Assembly: GCA_021014945.1 (NCBI GenBank)
Contig: MU266386.1
Coordinates: forward strand, 62,001 to 126,000
Direction: 5' to 3'
DNA length: 64,000 nucleotides
From: Leucogyrophana mollusca
Lineage: Eukaryota; Basidiomycota; Agaricomycetes; Boletales
Below are positions 1 to 14,300 of the stretch, piece after piece. How positions within the stretch are numbered: position 1 is the stretch's first letter; each line of letters starts with the position of its first letter. The translations under genes and the position numbers were made by a program. The notes beneath the pieces are model-generated. The model saw only the letters and a list, made by a program, of their open reading frames with translations. It did not search any database and was not told the DNA's origin.

Positions 1-2044
1 GGGTCCTTGTGCATGACTTTCTTGGTCTGTTCCTCGTCTCCCCAATACCTATATATGTTCCAGTCTAGTCTAATGCGCAATAATGAGTAAAGCTTACCCT
101 TTCTGTACAAGATATCCCGCGACACATATCTCGCCTGGTGTCCCAATGGGCACAATATTGCCTTCGCCGTCAATAATCTTCGCTTTTACATGTGGCTGAA
201 CCTTCCCGACAGTCTCGACTCGCTTGATGATCGGATCAGCAGGAGTAGTCTGGAACGATACCGGGCTATGACAGGATAGCGGTCAGCGCCTGTGGAGGGC
301 ATTGCATCTCCAGGGGTGGTCACCTCGTTTCAGCTGGACACCCGAGAATGTCAGCAGAAGTAGATTCGTGTGATCAAGATGAACTTACTCATGCCGTACG
401 CGTTTGTGAGGTCGACGAGATTCAGTTTCTCGATCAGCTTCCGCATCAGTTCAATCGGGATAGGTGACCCAGCCGCAATACCAGTTCTTCAAGGCAAAAA
501 CAGGTGAGCGCGTTGTATATGACAGCGGGTGAGACAACGTACCGGAGCTGGCTCATGTCCAACTTCTCGCCTGCCTCCTGTCGCTTCTGAACTTCGGCCA
601 GAACACCCAAGAAATGCGTCGGTACGCCGTGCAGCGCGGTGCATCGCTCCTCAACGACGGCGTCGACGATAGCTTTCGGTTCGAAAATCTCAGAAGGGTA
701 CACTATGGACGAGCCATGCGACCAAGCGGCCAGGTTTCCGAGAATGAGGCGTGTAGGCCAGAGGATAAGCGTCTGGGATGGGTCTACGATCAAGGAAAAA
801 CTTATCAAAGCAATGGAACAGAGGTGGCACGTTGCCTGCGGATGTGACATGAGACTGAATGCATTAGGACTATGAAGCAGGCTCACAGAGAATGTCATTC
901 GGTGTGAGTCGCATGCACCTGCCAATCGAGAGTGCATTGTTCAGGAGGTTCGAGTGTGTGAGCTAAATAGATGGATGAAGTCTGGATGAGGCGACAATCA
1001 CTCATTCTTACCGACACAGCCTTGGGAGCCCCCGTCGTACCACTGTCGGCACACGTTCACGGAACACGTTCAGAAGGCTGAGCTAGACGAAGAAACAAAG
1101 AACAAGGCCCTACCTCGTGAACTGCAAGTTGATAATGTCGTCATTCTGCTGAGACTCAGACAAATTTTGCACTGCGCGTTGTTCCTGTCCGTCTTGCCGC
1201 CAAACCATAATCTCGCGCCAGTCAATCGCGCTCTTGACTCCATAAAGCTCCTTGTCGAGCTCCACTGGTCCCGATGTATTATCTACCACGACCAAGCTTT
1301 TCAGCGTGGGAAGGGCAGCCTCTTGGATATCTCCAGGGCGCGAGTTTCGCAGGTCGGGAAATGCGTTCGTGAGCATCCGAACATAGTGGGACGTTCGGAT
1401 ACGGGGTACAACGAAGAGGTGGCTCACGCCCACGAGGTTGAGGATGTTCACCTGTTCAAAATGATATACGTACTTGATGTCGGGCGTGACTTAAACTGGG
1501 ACTCACAAGTTCGGTCAAACGATACGCAGGGTTCAGAGTAACGAGTATTGCTCCAATGCTGGCACAAGCCCATTGCAGTGATGCATAGGCGCTAGGTGAC
1601 CATCTGAGTAACCTCGCAACCCACAAAGAAAGACACCCTGTACCTGTTGTTGCCCATGATCACCGCGACGCGATCGCCCTTCTGGACGCCCATAGCTACG
1701 AGACCACGAGCGAGAGCGTTGATATGCCTGTCGAACTCCTGGAAATCCCATGCAAGATGCGTATCTATTGAGAGGTTGCGAGATGGAGGACCTCCATGGG
1801 CTCTTGGGCGTTCCTGTCTGCATATCAGCGCTGGCCGATCACCGTGTTTTCCTAATATCTCGTCTTTGAAGTACGCAGAAAGCGTTCTTCGGTCCAATGG
1901 AGGGTCTGTAGGCCCTTCAACTGAAGCGAGGGTTAGCGAGCGCGTCGATCCCGTTCGACCTATCAGGGCGCTGTGAACGGAAGACGTGGTAGCTGCTCGG
2001 CGAAGAACACTGCTGGTCAGCTTCGCGGATATTGACGGAGGCAT
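1..2044 (-). CDS. Acyl-CoA ligase (ACSF2-like), mitochondrial type, 3' end cut by window edge
   Basis: ANL-superfamily ligase that would activate a fatty or other carboxylic acid to its CoA thioester through an acyl-AMP. I start it at the ATG at 2042-2044; the frame stays open a little further upstream but without an ATG. The first ~45 residues are rich in Ser, Thr, Arg and Ala with few acidic residues, like a mitochondrial targeting peptide. Exon 1 (1644-2044) ends in GNN, and after a short intron comes [11 protein letters not shown], the usual core of this family. The AMP-binding motif TSGTTGAPK is formed across the splice near 1030-1090. Downstream exons carry [11 protein letters not shown] and, near 390-480, the region leading to the adenylation core. 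The C-terminal subdomain lies off the left edge. At least six introns are implied. The family is fairly sure; the substrate cannot be told. The next gene, HMG-CoA reductase, lies on the same strand. Confidence 0.85.
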
Positions 2045-2545
2045 TGCAGTTGAAGGAACAGAGTCCACGATTCTTCGGCTCGGTAGCAAACGCTCCACAT
2101 CCTCCCACCTGACATAAGTAAAGCCGACTTCAAGGCGTCACAGGCTGGAGCATCGTTCGCGAGTGGGAAAGTGTCGTGGTCAGCTGCCTACAGCCTTGCC
2201 ACCTGTCCGACGGTGGTAACGCTCAAAGACATATTAATATTTGTTGGATCGCTCCATACAAGCATATCAATCTCGAGCAACTATCTACAATATACAGATT
2301 CCTATTTTTCCTCTCTATGCAATGAAACAAACTGAAATTGTCAGGAAAACAAATAAATGCTGTATTGAACGTACAAGATGTGAACGAAAGCAACTGTTAA
2401 TGCAAGTGCAAATCCAGCGCAAGACAGGGCGGTGATCTGTCGCACCCGCGTGAAAGAAATATCGAAAGCAGGGGTAAGGTAGTGGCGCATATATATGACA
2501 TATATATATATAACGAAGTGAGGGATGGTTGGTGAGTTGTGTTAA
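2045..2545. other. Intergenic: 5' side of the acyl-CoA ligase and 3' side of HMG-CoA reductase
   Basis: No convincing coding exon. AT-rich around 2230-2350, and it holds a short TA-dinucleotide run (see separate entry). It should contain the ligase promoter and the HMG-CoA reductase 3' UTR. Confidence 0.6.
2489..2512. repeat. Imperfect (TA)n microsatellite
   Basis: Alternating T and A for 24 bases, broken once by GAC at 2497-2499. It lies about 35 bp beyond the HMG-CoA reductase stop codon, so probably within its 3' UTR or terminator region. Confidence 0.8.
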
Positions 2546-5500
2546 TCATGGCTTGACGGGATCCACAGTGTATGGAGGTAGTGATGAGGTGGATGATGAG
2601 GGTGTTAGCCGACGCTCCCCAAGGGTTTTCTCTGCCGTATGTTCCTGCCAGACAATGTCGCTGGCGATGACCGCTGGAGTCACAGGTCGTGACGAGTTAG
2701 GAGTATTGGCCTGAGATCGGTTGTGGACCAAGTGTGCGCGGACGAGGTGGCCGGCGGCGAGTGCACTGAGAAGGGAGAGCTCACCAGCCATAACGGCGGC
2801 GGCGATGATACGAGCGAGACGCTGGGAGTTATTGCCGGGTGTTGTTGCGTGAGCGCCTTTGATGCCGAGCATTTCGAGAATCGCTCCCTGAGGAGCAAGG
2901 ACAGTGCCACCACCAACCGTACCGACTTCTATGGAAGGCATGGAGACGGTCATGAGGAGATCTTCGCCATCATTGGTTCTGCAGACAACAATGTTGAGCT
3001 GGAATCGTACGGGGAAATAGAGAAGACATACGGTTCCATGAGCGTCATGCAGTTAGAGCTCTCGACGTTCTGAGCGGGATCTTGACCAGTTGCCAAGAAG
3101 ACAGCCGTCAAGATATTGGCGGCGTGCGCGTTGAAACCTCCAATCGACCCAGCCATCGCACTGCCCACCAAGTTCTTCTTGGTGTTCAGGTTGCACAGCG
3201 CGTCAACAGTGGTCTTGAGCACGCTCTTGACGATCTTCCCGGGGATAACAGCCTCAGCGACAACACTCTTCCCGCGACCCTCGATCCAGTTGATTGCAGC
3301 AGGCTTCTTGTCCGTGCAGTAGTTACCCGACAGAGCGAGGGTGACCATCTGGGGGAAGTGCTTCTGCATCACCTCAAGGGCCTTCTCCGTACCCTTGGAG
3401 ATCATGTTCATACCCATCGCGTCGCCCGTGGTGGTAGCGAAGCGCACAAACAACGTCCGGCCAGCCATCGCAGTCTTCAATCTCTGAAGCTTCGCAAAGC
3501 GCGACGTTGATTCGAATGCTTCCTTGATGATCTGATAACCTTCTTCAGAGTCGATCCATGCCTTGGCCTCGGCGGCCATGACGATGGAAGGGAAGTCGAT
3601 GGCCGGACCGCGGGTCATGGCGTCGCCAGTGAGCACCGTAGTAACACCTCCACCAGCGTTGAGTGCCTTGCAGCCACGAGAAGTCGATGCGACGAGAGTG
3701 CCCTCCGCAGTAGCCATGGGAATGTGGACCTGCTCATCGTCAATCTTGAGAGGCCCTGCGATGCCGAGGGGAATGGGAATGTATCCAACGACGTTCTCGC
3801 AGCATGCACCGACTACGCGAGAGTAGTCGTAGTTGGCCATGGGGACATCTGAGTCTTCAAGGGTCTTTGTCGTGGATGCACGTGCTGGCGTAATCAATGT
3901 TAGCGTCAGTATCCCTTGTTGCGTTATCAACCAAAACTCACAGATCAATGCCCTTCGGATCGTGACAGCGCGCTCAAGGTCACCGAGAACTTTCTCTAAC
4001 GCGTAGGCTGCGATCTTGCCGTTCTGAGCCAGGAGGATGACCTCTTCGTCATTGAGCGTGGCCAGTGAGGCCGACACAGGTCTCGGGCCATTCTCAAAGA
4101 TGTCGATACACTCCTCGAGTGAGCGAACAGGCAACTCAACATCGGGATCTTTCTTCGCGACTCCAGAACCCTGTGCACGGAGCTTCATGTCCAGAATAAA
4201 CGCGGGCACGCCGTTCGCGCTCGAGTTGGCGGGGATGGCGATAGGGGCGACGATGGGGCGAGAAGTGATAATGGGTGGCGGTCTGTGAGCGACTTCGACG
4301 GCAGCGGTCTTGGGCTTGGCCTCACCCACTGCAAACGAGGGTCGGCGGCGAACAGCGACAGGGGTTTCCTCGGAATCGGGCGATACATCCTTGTCGTCGG
4401 TATCGCGTTCTCTCTTCCCTCCACCGACCGACAAGAACCGGACGCTCTGTGGCTGGATCCCACGCATCGCACCTTCAGCGATGCCCTTCAGGAGGTACCC
4501 GTTCAAAACAACGCTAACTGCCAGTACCAATACGATCCACTTAGACAGTACGGGGTCGCCGACGAGTCTCGTCCAGGTAGACATGAAGTTCTCAATCATC
4601 TCGCTCGACTGGAAGAGAGCACGGGGGCGCTGGGGGCCGGGTGGGACGACACGGATGTAAACGGGTGGTGAAACTTTGACGAGAAGCTCAGTGTTGGAGG
4701 TGGTGTTGCTTTCGGCGTCGATAGTTTGGTCAACAGCCACGAGACTGGCCAGGACTTTCGCGATGGCAGGAGAGGTGATGTCAACCTTGCGGGCACCAGC
4801 GGGGTAATCACTGAGTGCGTTCAAAGACTCGATGGAGGATTGTGTTTGGTAACGGGAGATTGTCGATGGCGTGAGCGTAGTAGAGAGGTTGAGGATATGG
4901 AGCGTCAGGAACGATGCAATCTACATCAAAGGTGATGATCAATACCACGGCCACGAGATCAATATCAGCGGCGTACAAGCAATAGCTTCAGCCTGGCAAC
5001 AGGATTCTCTTCTTTAAGGTCCGGAGGAGGGCTGTTCTTCTGTCTAAGCATAGAGCCTTTGACACCGAGAAGCGTTTCTGAGATCTTATGTCGAAGGCTG
5101 TTGTCCTGCTGATGCTGTGGGGGGCGTGCGAGGGCGCTTGCTTTTCCTTCCGCAGACAGGTTATTTGAACTTCTCGACCTTGTCATTTCGCGGACCGTCT
5201 GAATTCGTCGGACCTAAACAAACCAGCGAAACAATAGCAAGAACAGAAACATGAGCATCAAGTCGTCGTAAAACAATCAGACCAAATCGAAATAAAAGAG
5301 CCCGGAGTGCAAGGGTCAGCCTCTTGGGGCCAACCCTAAACTCTGTTTTCTCGGCAAATCACATGATAACTCACCTCTACCATAATCACTAAAATTGCCG
5401 AGTAGAAGGTCGCAAACAGGATACAATCGAGCGTCAAAGAAAGCGCAGCGAGTGCACAGAACTCTCTCAGACCGCCAACTTTGCTTTTGGCGCCCATGGC

Positions 5501-6753
5501 TAGCAGAGCGATCTCGAGGGCATAATCGCGAAGGATGGCGTTTCCGTTGCCTTCCAATGCCTCCATGATAACTTCTCCGGCCGGCTTCATCTGTCCGCGC
5601 CATCGGCCCTCTTTGACAGGTGTCGTGAGGTTCGGATGGTTGAAAACGGCACGGGCAAGACGGAGTGGCTTATCAAATCCAACAGTGCACACCAGGAAAG
5701 GAAGAGCTTCCGTGAGGCTGATGGGATCGAGGGGGATTTCGAGGTAGTGTGATAGAGGTAAAGCGAGCATGAAAGCTAGGATCGATGAAGACACGATAGC
5801 AGTGCTCAGCCAGAAATTTGAGCCAAGGGCTCGCGATGACAGGAATAAGCGAATGAAAGACGCATGCATGAGAACATATCCGACAAGAACGAGAAGGATA
5901 TCAAGTGAGTCTGCTCTCTGCTTAGTAAACTGGCATTAGCGACGTCATTAATGCTATACAACGAACATACCTTGGCCAGTTCCCAGAATCGCACGACAAG
6001 GGCGCGGACGGCGTATGCAATCCATTTACCGCTTTTCATTTCCCCGATTGTTTCAGCTTGACGGCCCTCGATATGGTATTTGACCCCCAATGCATCAGCA
6101 CCGAAGCTCGTGTGCGTTTTCAGGGCGTTGATGAAGTCCTCACGAGCGCCGGCTGCGAAGGATAAAGTGACCGTTTTGGATCGCGCCGTTGCCGAGGACG
6201 TCGCGGTGAAACACGAAGCAGGCAGAACGACGGAATCTTCGCTCGTTACGGAACTTTCGGAGGGAAGGTAACAAAGAGACGTGTAAATATCACCGGAAGG
6301 AGTGGTGAACTCGTGAGTGATGTGGTGAGTGAGATTGTCAATTGACTCCGTAAGAGACGACAGGTCGAGCGATGACATCTCCGCTCCAACCTGGTAGTTA
6401 TGTGAGAAATCCTGCTGACACTCCACAGGTCCTTGGACGCTCACCATGGCTCTATACTGTGTGGGCGCTGGGTCTAATGAGAAGGTTACTTGCTGCAATT
6501 CCAAAGGCCTAGAATCCTCCCTGCGGGCACGTTGCTTGTACCACTCCTCGTCCACACCAACCCATTCATTATCCCGTAGCAACGCATGGGCTGGTCGCAG
6601 AATGGAGGGAAAAGTAGGGGCGAAGAACGACGAGTGCTTGATGGCGGATAGAACATGGAAATACGCGAGGGTACCAATGATTGAGAAAAAAACTATGGTC
6701 TCGATCGGCGAAAACACGGCGCGTCCAGCGACGGGCTGCAAGAGCGCACGCAT
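2546..6753 (-). CDS. HMG1: HMG-CoA reductase (3-hydroxy-3-methylglutaryl-CoA reductase)
   Basis: Reduces HMG-CoA to mevalonate with two NADPH; the committed step of sterol and isoprenoid synthesis, in the ER membrane. The ATG at 6751-6753 begins a TM segment ([15 protein letters not shown]). A second membrane block at 5340-5990, with several hydrophobic helices and a sterol-sensing-like layout, is followed by a polar linker (about 4960-5190) and one more TM ([15 protein letters not shown]). The catalytic domain (2546-4000) keeps [12 protein letters not shown] (catalytic Glu), DKKPAAINW (Lys), TGQDPAQN (Asp), DAMGMNM, GTVGGGT and [14 protein letters not shown], which holds the catalytic His and the Ser that AMPK-type kinases phosphorylate in this family. 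The last intron (about 2955-3030) joins LMEP to TNDGEDLL. The C-terminal tail after HNRS is about 45 residues and Ser/Thr/Pro rich. Stop at 2546-2548. Several introns; all catalytic motifs intact. Confidence 0.96.
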
Positions 6754-9077
6754 GGTAGAGTAGAGTCCAAAGAACGAAAAGTAAGGAGTATGAGAGAATC
6801 GAAGGTTATTTTACCCCACAGCTTGTTAAAAAATACCCGTTGGTTAGACGGTTGGGAACAACAAGGCACCGAATGATGCTCACCAGCTGCGCTGACGCGC
6901 TTGGGTCACCGAAACGCGGTGTCGGACGTCAGCTACGACGAAGAAGACAACGTCACTGTGATTCCAAGCTGTATATCCCAGCTGTTGGGAGCAAAGGAGG
7001 TGGCGAAACCGATTGCGGCGAAGGAATGGTACGACAGTTCTATTCCACTTTTTATTCCAGCGTGTACTCGGCTAATTATGAGCAGCCATGACCCCGGTCA
7101 CCCCTCCACCTTTGGAACCTGCCACCTGCCACCGGCCGGGTATCACTCCGTCTCAGATACATCATGCATTTCTCACTGCGGTACAGAAAGATCCATCGAT
7201 GCTGTGTTTGCAACGGCTATCTCTGACCCGTTCACAGTTTTCGCACTGAGTAGAGCTGCGGTATATTTCCAAAGGAAAGACAGACAAACTTTGGGGCCAT
7301 CTTGCTTTTCTTAGCAAACTTGAAATTAGGGTTGTGACAACGGGCGTTCTGCGGCGCGTTTCTCTGTCCTCACAGTGCTATGAGAAAGAACACCTACATG
7401 TGTCCAACGTATCGTGAGTTTGTTTACTCGACGTCAGTTTTTTGGCCCCTGCTATCCTTTTCCAGTCCTCATCGGATGCCTGGTAGGTCGCCTATGTCGC
7501 AATCTCAAGCAGCGCATCAAAGTATCAGAAACCCAGGCACAAATAAGGCATCCCCTAGTTGATTATAGTGCCAGACTATCCAGACAACATGATACGCTCG
7601 ATACGCTATCGTCGGTGCAAGGATCAGTTACCGGGGTCCCACGACTCAGCTCTTGTCCATTCAGCACTCACAACGCAAACCTGGTCGCCAATATAGGTCT
7701 TTCTCTTTTGTTCTCGTCGTTTCACCCATGGTCTTGTCTGCTTGGTTAATTGGCGCATTAATGAACAGACTGTCGTAGTCCTGTCGTTTGGCACGCGTCG
7801 CGGATCAGCCTTGGCATTGTCTCCGAACCGACACCGACTGCCTGTTTCAGATTAACTTCCGTGCTGTGTCAGGGCCTTTCGACTGCAGCAAGTGCGTTGA
7901 AGGCTTGCATTATCATCAAGAGGCCTGTGTGCACGTAGCTGCGATCAGTGCGGAGATCTTTGGTATTCGAAAGTGAGCCGGTGTACCCTCGCCAGGTGAC
8001 TTGCCCCCCGAATCCCTCGGTCTATTGACAGTTGTCCTTCCTACAAGTGGTTGTTTTGTGGACACCATATTATGGTAGCCACAGAGCCAAACATGCACGA
8101 ATGGTTTAGGGCTTTCCCCATGTCAGGAAACAACTATCATGTATGTGGCACCAATGCATTGCTATTTTGCTATTGACAGATCCCATCCCATCCCTATGCC
8201 AGACTCACATCGAACCGGGCTTTACCTTCATTGGTCACCGCCGGAATGCGTGGCCCCAAGACACCTCGGATTGCAGGTACGAATGAGGTAGTACATACGT
8301 GACGCGGGCGCTAGTTCGTTCGGAAGACTGTAATGCGTCACCATCTCTATACAGGGAACAGCACTAGCTCTCGAGCGCTCGAACCTGGATATTTCCGAAG
8401 TCCCGACATTGGGACAACTACGTTGACCATGTGAAGACTGCCGTACGAAAGCTATTGTGCTAACCGATGCTCTGTCTTACTTGGTCTCTGAGATCGTATC
8501 TAGGAGCTTGATACCAAGATTATGTCGCCATTGTTATTGTTCTTCAAGCTTCAAGTTCGAGTGTGGGCACCTTTTGCTTTGAAATTCGGTCAGAACAGAG
8601 CATTTGTGACATTGACGCCGATATGGCGCCTCCGGACCCAGATGAAAATCACCTCAACCCCCAAATCCATCGCCACTCATTGTTAGATAGAGCCCTCGCC
8701 ACTGGTGTCTATACGGAGTTCGTTGTAGAATGCGGGCCAAGGATCCTCTACCTAATCCTCAAACAGACTCGTTACGCCAATCAGATAAGCGCTTCGGAAC
8801 TTCACTTTGCGATTGCACCTGTGTTCAACGATATATACATACCGGCATTGATGAAGTCTTTTGTCTTTGGATATATCCCGCATGTCGATCCGGGGCCATC
8901 AACCACGGACTGAAGTGGGCGCAATGTCAAAGAGGGGAAAGTGTACAACACCATTGTTGTTTGTTGTCCGTTCACCCTGAAACATTCACAAGGCCCACAT
9001 GCACTATCCGATCCTTGAGCTTTCCCCGGAAGAGCGACCTACGTTCTTCAAGGGTTTCATAGAACTTGTTACCACGT
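6754..9077. other. Gene-poor interval between HMG-CoA reductase and the first aldo-keto reductase
   Basis: About 2.3 kb without a gene I can support. Several open frames of 60-140 codons occur on the plus strand (for example 6901-7314, 7414-7749 and 8563-8913), but none resembles a known family or continues across plausible splice sites. The 8563-8913 frame has a reasonable amino-acid mix and an internal ATG, so a short or remnant gene there cannot be excluded. The left 300 bp should hold the HMG-CoA reductase promoter. Confidence 0.5.
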
Positions 9078-10542
<1,465 letters not shown>

Positions 10543-11345
10543 GGTGTTTGGAAGTAAAGACGTGGTCTCATATCCTCGGCTTCGATATCCATGTACTCTT
10601 TTTGCATCAAGTCCAAGTCATTCTTTGTGTTGGTCAGCTTGGTGCCGGCTCCGACCAGCGCTCTTGAATGTGCACATTATGCCGCATTGATGTGTAATCC
10701 CTTCGACCGTGAGATCTAAGAACGAGACTCACGCACGCGAATGGAGTATCGTGCGGCGAAGAGTTAGAACAGTATGACCAAAGCTGGTGCGACAAGCCGG
10801 GCTTTGATGCAGAACTGGGTGGATTCGGAAGCAAACGCGGCTGCGATCTTACGGAAGTTGTGCATGATGGTAGGGTGTCTGGCTCTCGCACAGACTCGAA
10901 GGCCTGAACTCGACTGTGACTTACCAGCCTCATGACCAGCGCGAAATTGGAATTGGGCCAAAGTGAAGACTTCCTGGAACCCCGATGGTTGCGGTTGGGT
11001 CCACGTTATTCGCAGATCGCCAGATAGACCCTGTTGGACACCACCGGATAACCTACCCGTCGGCGACCATGGCTCGGAGGGGGAAGAGCAAAAGACTCAA
11101 GATGAAATCATTATTTTCGGGATATTTTGGGTCAAATTGTGGTGCGGGTTTGGGACGCGACGCGTTTTGGTCACGATTTATTGATTTTCGGCCATATTCG
11201 GTACGGCAAGGTCGCAAAAACGCTTGGGCACATATTTTTCTGGCACTTGCCCCAGTAAACTCCTGCATGGCCTTCGGATGAGTCACAGACAATCTGTCTT
11301 TACTTTCTCATCCTTGCTGGGTTATCCCTGATTTACCCCCACAAA
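10543..11345. other. Divergent intergenic region between aldo-keto reductase 1 and LYS2
   Basis: About 0.8 kb that must hold both promoters. On the minus strand, 10634-10961 has two overlapping open frames with good splice-like signals (for example a donor after the start region near 10923), but I could not assemble a protein I recognise, so I do not call a gene. A Gcn4-type site lies near the LYS2 end. Confidence 0.5.
11279..11286 (+). promoter_or_regulatory. Gcn4/Cpc1-type bZIP site TGAGTCAC upstream of LYS2
   Basis: An exact TGAGTCA core, 60 bp before the LYS2 start codon. Fungal lysine and other amino-acid genes are commonly induced by Gcn4/Cpc1-type factors through TGASTCA sites. A single 7-bp match can occur by chance, and the site may lie within the 5' UTR, so function is inferred. 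Confidence 0.4.
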
Positions 11346-14300
11346 ATGGCCTCCGATGCGCTGCGCAGAGTGCTGGGGAGGTTGCAGAACCTTCCGTCAA
11401 TGTCTTTGCCAACAGACTACCCTCGGCCATCTGGGGCACACAAACTGATCGAAGCAGCTCATCTCGCTGATCTCTCCGAGCAGACATCGCTGAGTCTTTT
11501 GAAACTCGCGTTGCACACGGAGCACGATGGTGCGGATGAAGATGAGCTTGATTCTTCCGAAAGCAGGCCGTCTGCCTTCCACTTGCTGCTGTCTGCGTTT
11601 GCAGTCCTGCTTCATCGTTACACGGGCGACACTGACCTTGTTATCGGGTCCTCATCTGCAAACGCCAGTACGCCTTTGATCCTCCGTCTCCCAGTCGATC
11701 CTGTAGATCCTTTCTGGGCCATTGTACGACGCGTCCAGCAAGTAGAGCGAGAAGCGGAGGCAGACGATCTGCCCTATGAGACCATTGTCCAAGCACTGCG
11801 CAAGGGCAAGGATGATTCTCTTGAAGGATCGCGACCTCTCTTTCGAGTGCGATTTTTTGACGAGACTGATCAACCGAGAGAAAACTTTATACGATCTACA
11901 AGTTTGACCTCCGATCTTACCATCTTCGTGACTCGGCCTCCCGCGACGACGCGTGCATCGCTCGCTCCTCGTATCTCCCTCCGCATCCTCTACAACTCTC
12001 TCCTATTCACTCCCGGTCGGATATCATCCATCGTCGATCAGCTGTCGGTTCTTCTTCGCAAGGTTTCCTCCAACCCCCTTGCCGCTGTAGGCTCGGTCCC
12101 CCTTTTGACGCCGGCCCAGCGCGAAACTTTACCCAATCCCACCGCGGATCTGCACTGGTGCGACTGGAAAGGCGCCATTACAGACGTTTTCTCCAGAAAC
12201 GCGGTCAACTGGCCCGATAGGCCTTGCGTTATCCAAAGCATCCCAGCACCTACCCTCAGCGAGCGCCAGGAGACACGGACCTATACTTACGGAGCCATCA
12301 GAAGAGCCTCTAACATTCTGGCACATCACCTGCTTCAGGGCGGTATCAAGAGGGAGGAGGTAGTCATGATCTATGCTCATAGGAGCGTGGAGCTCGTGGT
12401 CGCTGTGATGGCTGTTCTTAAAGCCGGGGCCACGTTCTCTGTCATAGGTTGGTTTTTTCACGGACCCGTCTGTCAAGCATGAACGCTAAATGAAGCCATC
12501 TGTCGAACTGTCCTCAACTCTGTGCTTTAGATCCGGCGTACCCGCCATCGAGACAAATTATCTATTTGCGCGTCGCACAGCCGCGAGGACTGGTCGTTCT
12601 TGCCGGCGCAGGCAAAATCGGACCCTCAGTCCGCGAGTTCCTGTCCACTGATCTCAAAATTCGAGTCGAGGTCCCGGCACTGGAGTTTTCATCGACAGGA
12701 CAGATGCTCGGCGGCCTCAAGGAGGGAATAGATGCGCTCAAAGCTCATGCACACCTAGCCGAAACAGATCCTAATGTCATTCTCGGCCCCGACAGCATCG
12801 GGACGCTGTCTTTCACGAGCGGTAGCACCGGTATTCCCAAAGGTGTCAAGGGGCGACATTACAGTCTTACCCATTTCTTCCCATGGATGGGTGACCGCTT
12901 CTTGATCGGCCAAAATGCGAAATTCACGATGTTGAGCGGTATTGCACATGATCCAATCCAGCGCGATAGTAGGTTTATCCATTGCTTGCGGTGCATCCAA
13001 ATTGATTTTGTTTCCTCCAGTATTCACCCCACTTTTCTTCGGCGCCGAGCTGCACGTGCCAACTGCTGAGGACATTGGCACTCCGGGGCGTCTTGCCGAG
13101 TGGATGGCGGACAACCAGGTCACGGTGACGCACTTGACGCCAGCCATGGGTCAGCTACTATCAGCCCAAGCTACACGCCAAATCCCATCTCTCCGTAACG
13201 CTTTCTTCGTTGGCGACGTCTTGACCAAACGTGATTGTCTGCGCCTTCAGTCTCTCGCCACCAACGTCCGAATTGTAAACATGTATGGAACCACCGAGAC
13301 CCAGCGCGCAGTGTCGTATTTCGCCATCCCCCCTGTGTCCGTCGACCCGACGTTCTTAGCGACGCAGAAGGACATCATACCTGCCGGAGAAGGCATGGTC
13401 GACGTCCAGCTCCTCGTTGTGAATCGCAGTGATCGCAATGTTTCTTGTGCCATCGGCGAAGTTGGAGAGATCTATGTTCGCTCTGGGGGTCTGGCAGAAG
13501 GGTACTTGGACACCGAAGCCAGCAAAGAGAAGTTCGTGACGAACTGGTTTGCGTCGTCCTCGTCTCCGTGGAAAGACACCATATTGCATCCAACTCAAGG
13601 CCTCGCTGGACCGGAGGCTCGTCACTGGAAAGGTATCCGCGATCGAATGTACCGTTCTGGTGATTTGGGACGGTACCTCCCAGATGGTAGAGTCGAGTGT
13701 ACCGGGAGGGCGGACGACCAGGTCAAGATCCGTGGGTTCAGAATCGAGCTCGGGGAGATTGACACTCTGATGAGCCAGCATCCTTTGGTGCGCGAGAACG
13801 TCACCCTCGTGCGGAGAGACAAGGACGAAGAGAAAATCCTTGTCAGCTATTTCGTACCCTTGGACGGCTCGAGGCTGGACGGCTTCGCCAGCGAGCTGAC
13901 GGAAGACGATGATCCGGCCGGGGGCAAGAGTATTCCGAAGTATAGACGGCTTATCAAAGACATTAGAGAGCACCTCAAGAAAAAGCTTCCAAGCTACAGT
14001 ATACCTTCATGTACGCCACCCCGAATATTCATCCTGCCCTTGGCGCTAACATCCCGGTTATCCAGTATTCGTTCCCCTCCATCGCATGCCCCTCAACCCC
14101 AATGGCAAGATTGACAAGCCTGCCCTTCCTTTCCCAGATACAGCACATGCTCATGCCACAACATATTCGGAGCCAAAGCGCGCCTCCACGGGACGCAAAG
14201 CCAGCACTACGGAAGAGAAGTTGCGCACCATCTGGGCCAACGTCCTGCCCAATGCGCCAGTGCCCATTCCGCTTGACGAGAGTTTCTTCGATCTGGGTGG

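Noticed and set aside
446..937. 163-codon minus-strand open frame as a separate gene
   Set aside because: It reads through introns of the acyl-CoA ligase; only its C-terminal half ([20 protein letters not shown] onward) is a real exon of that gene.
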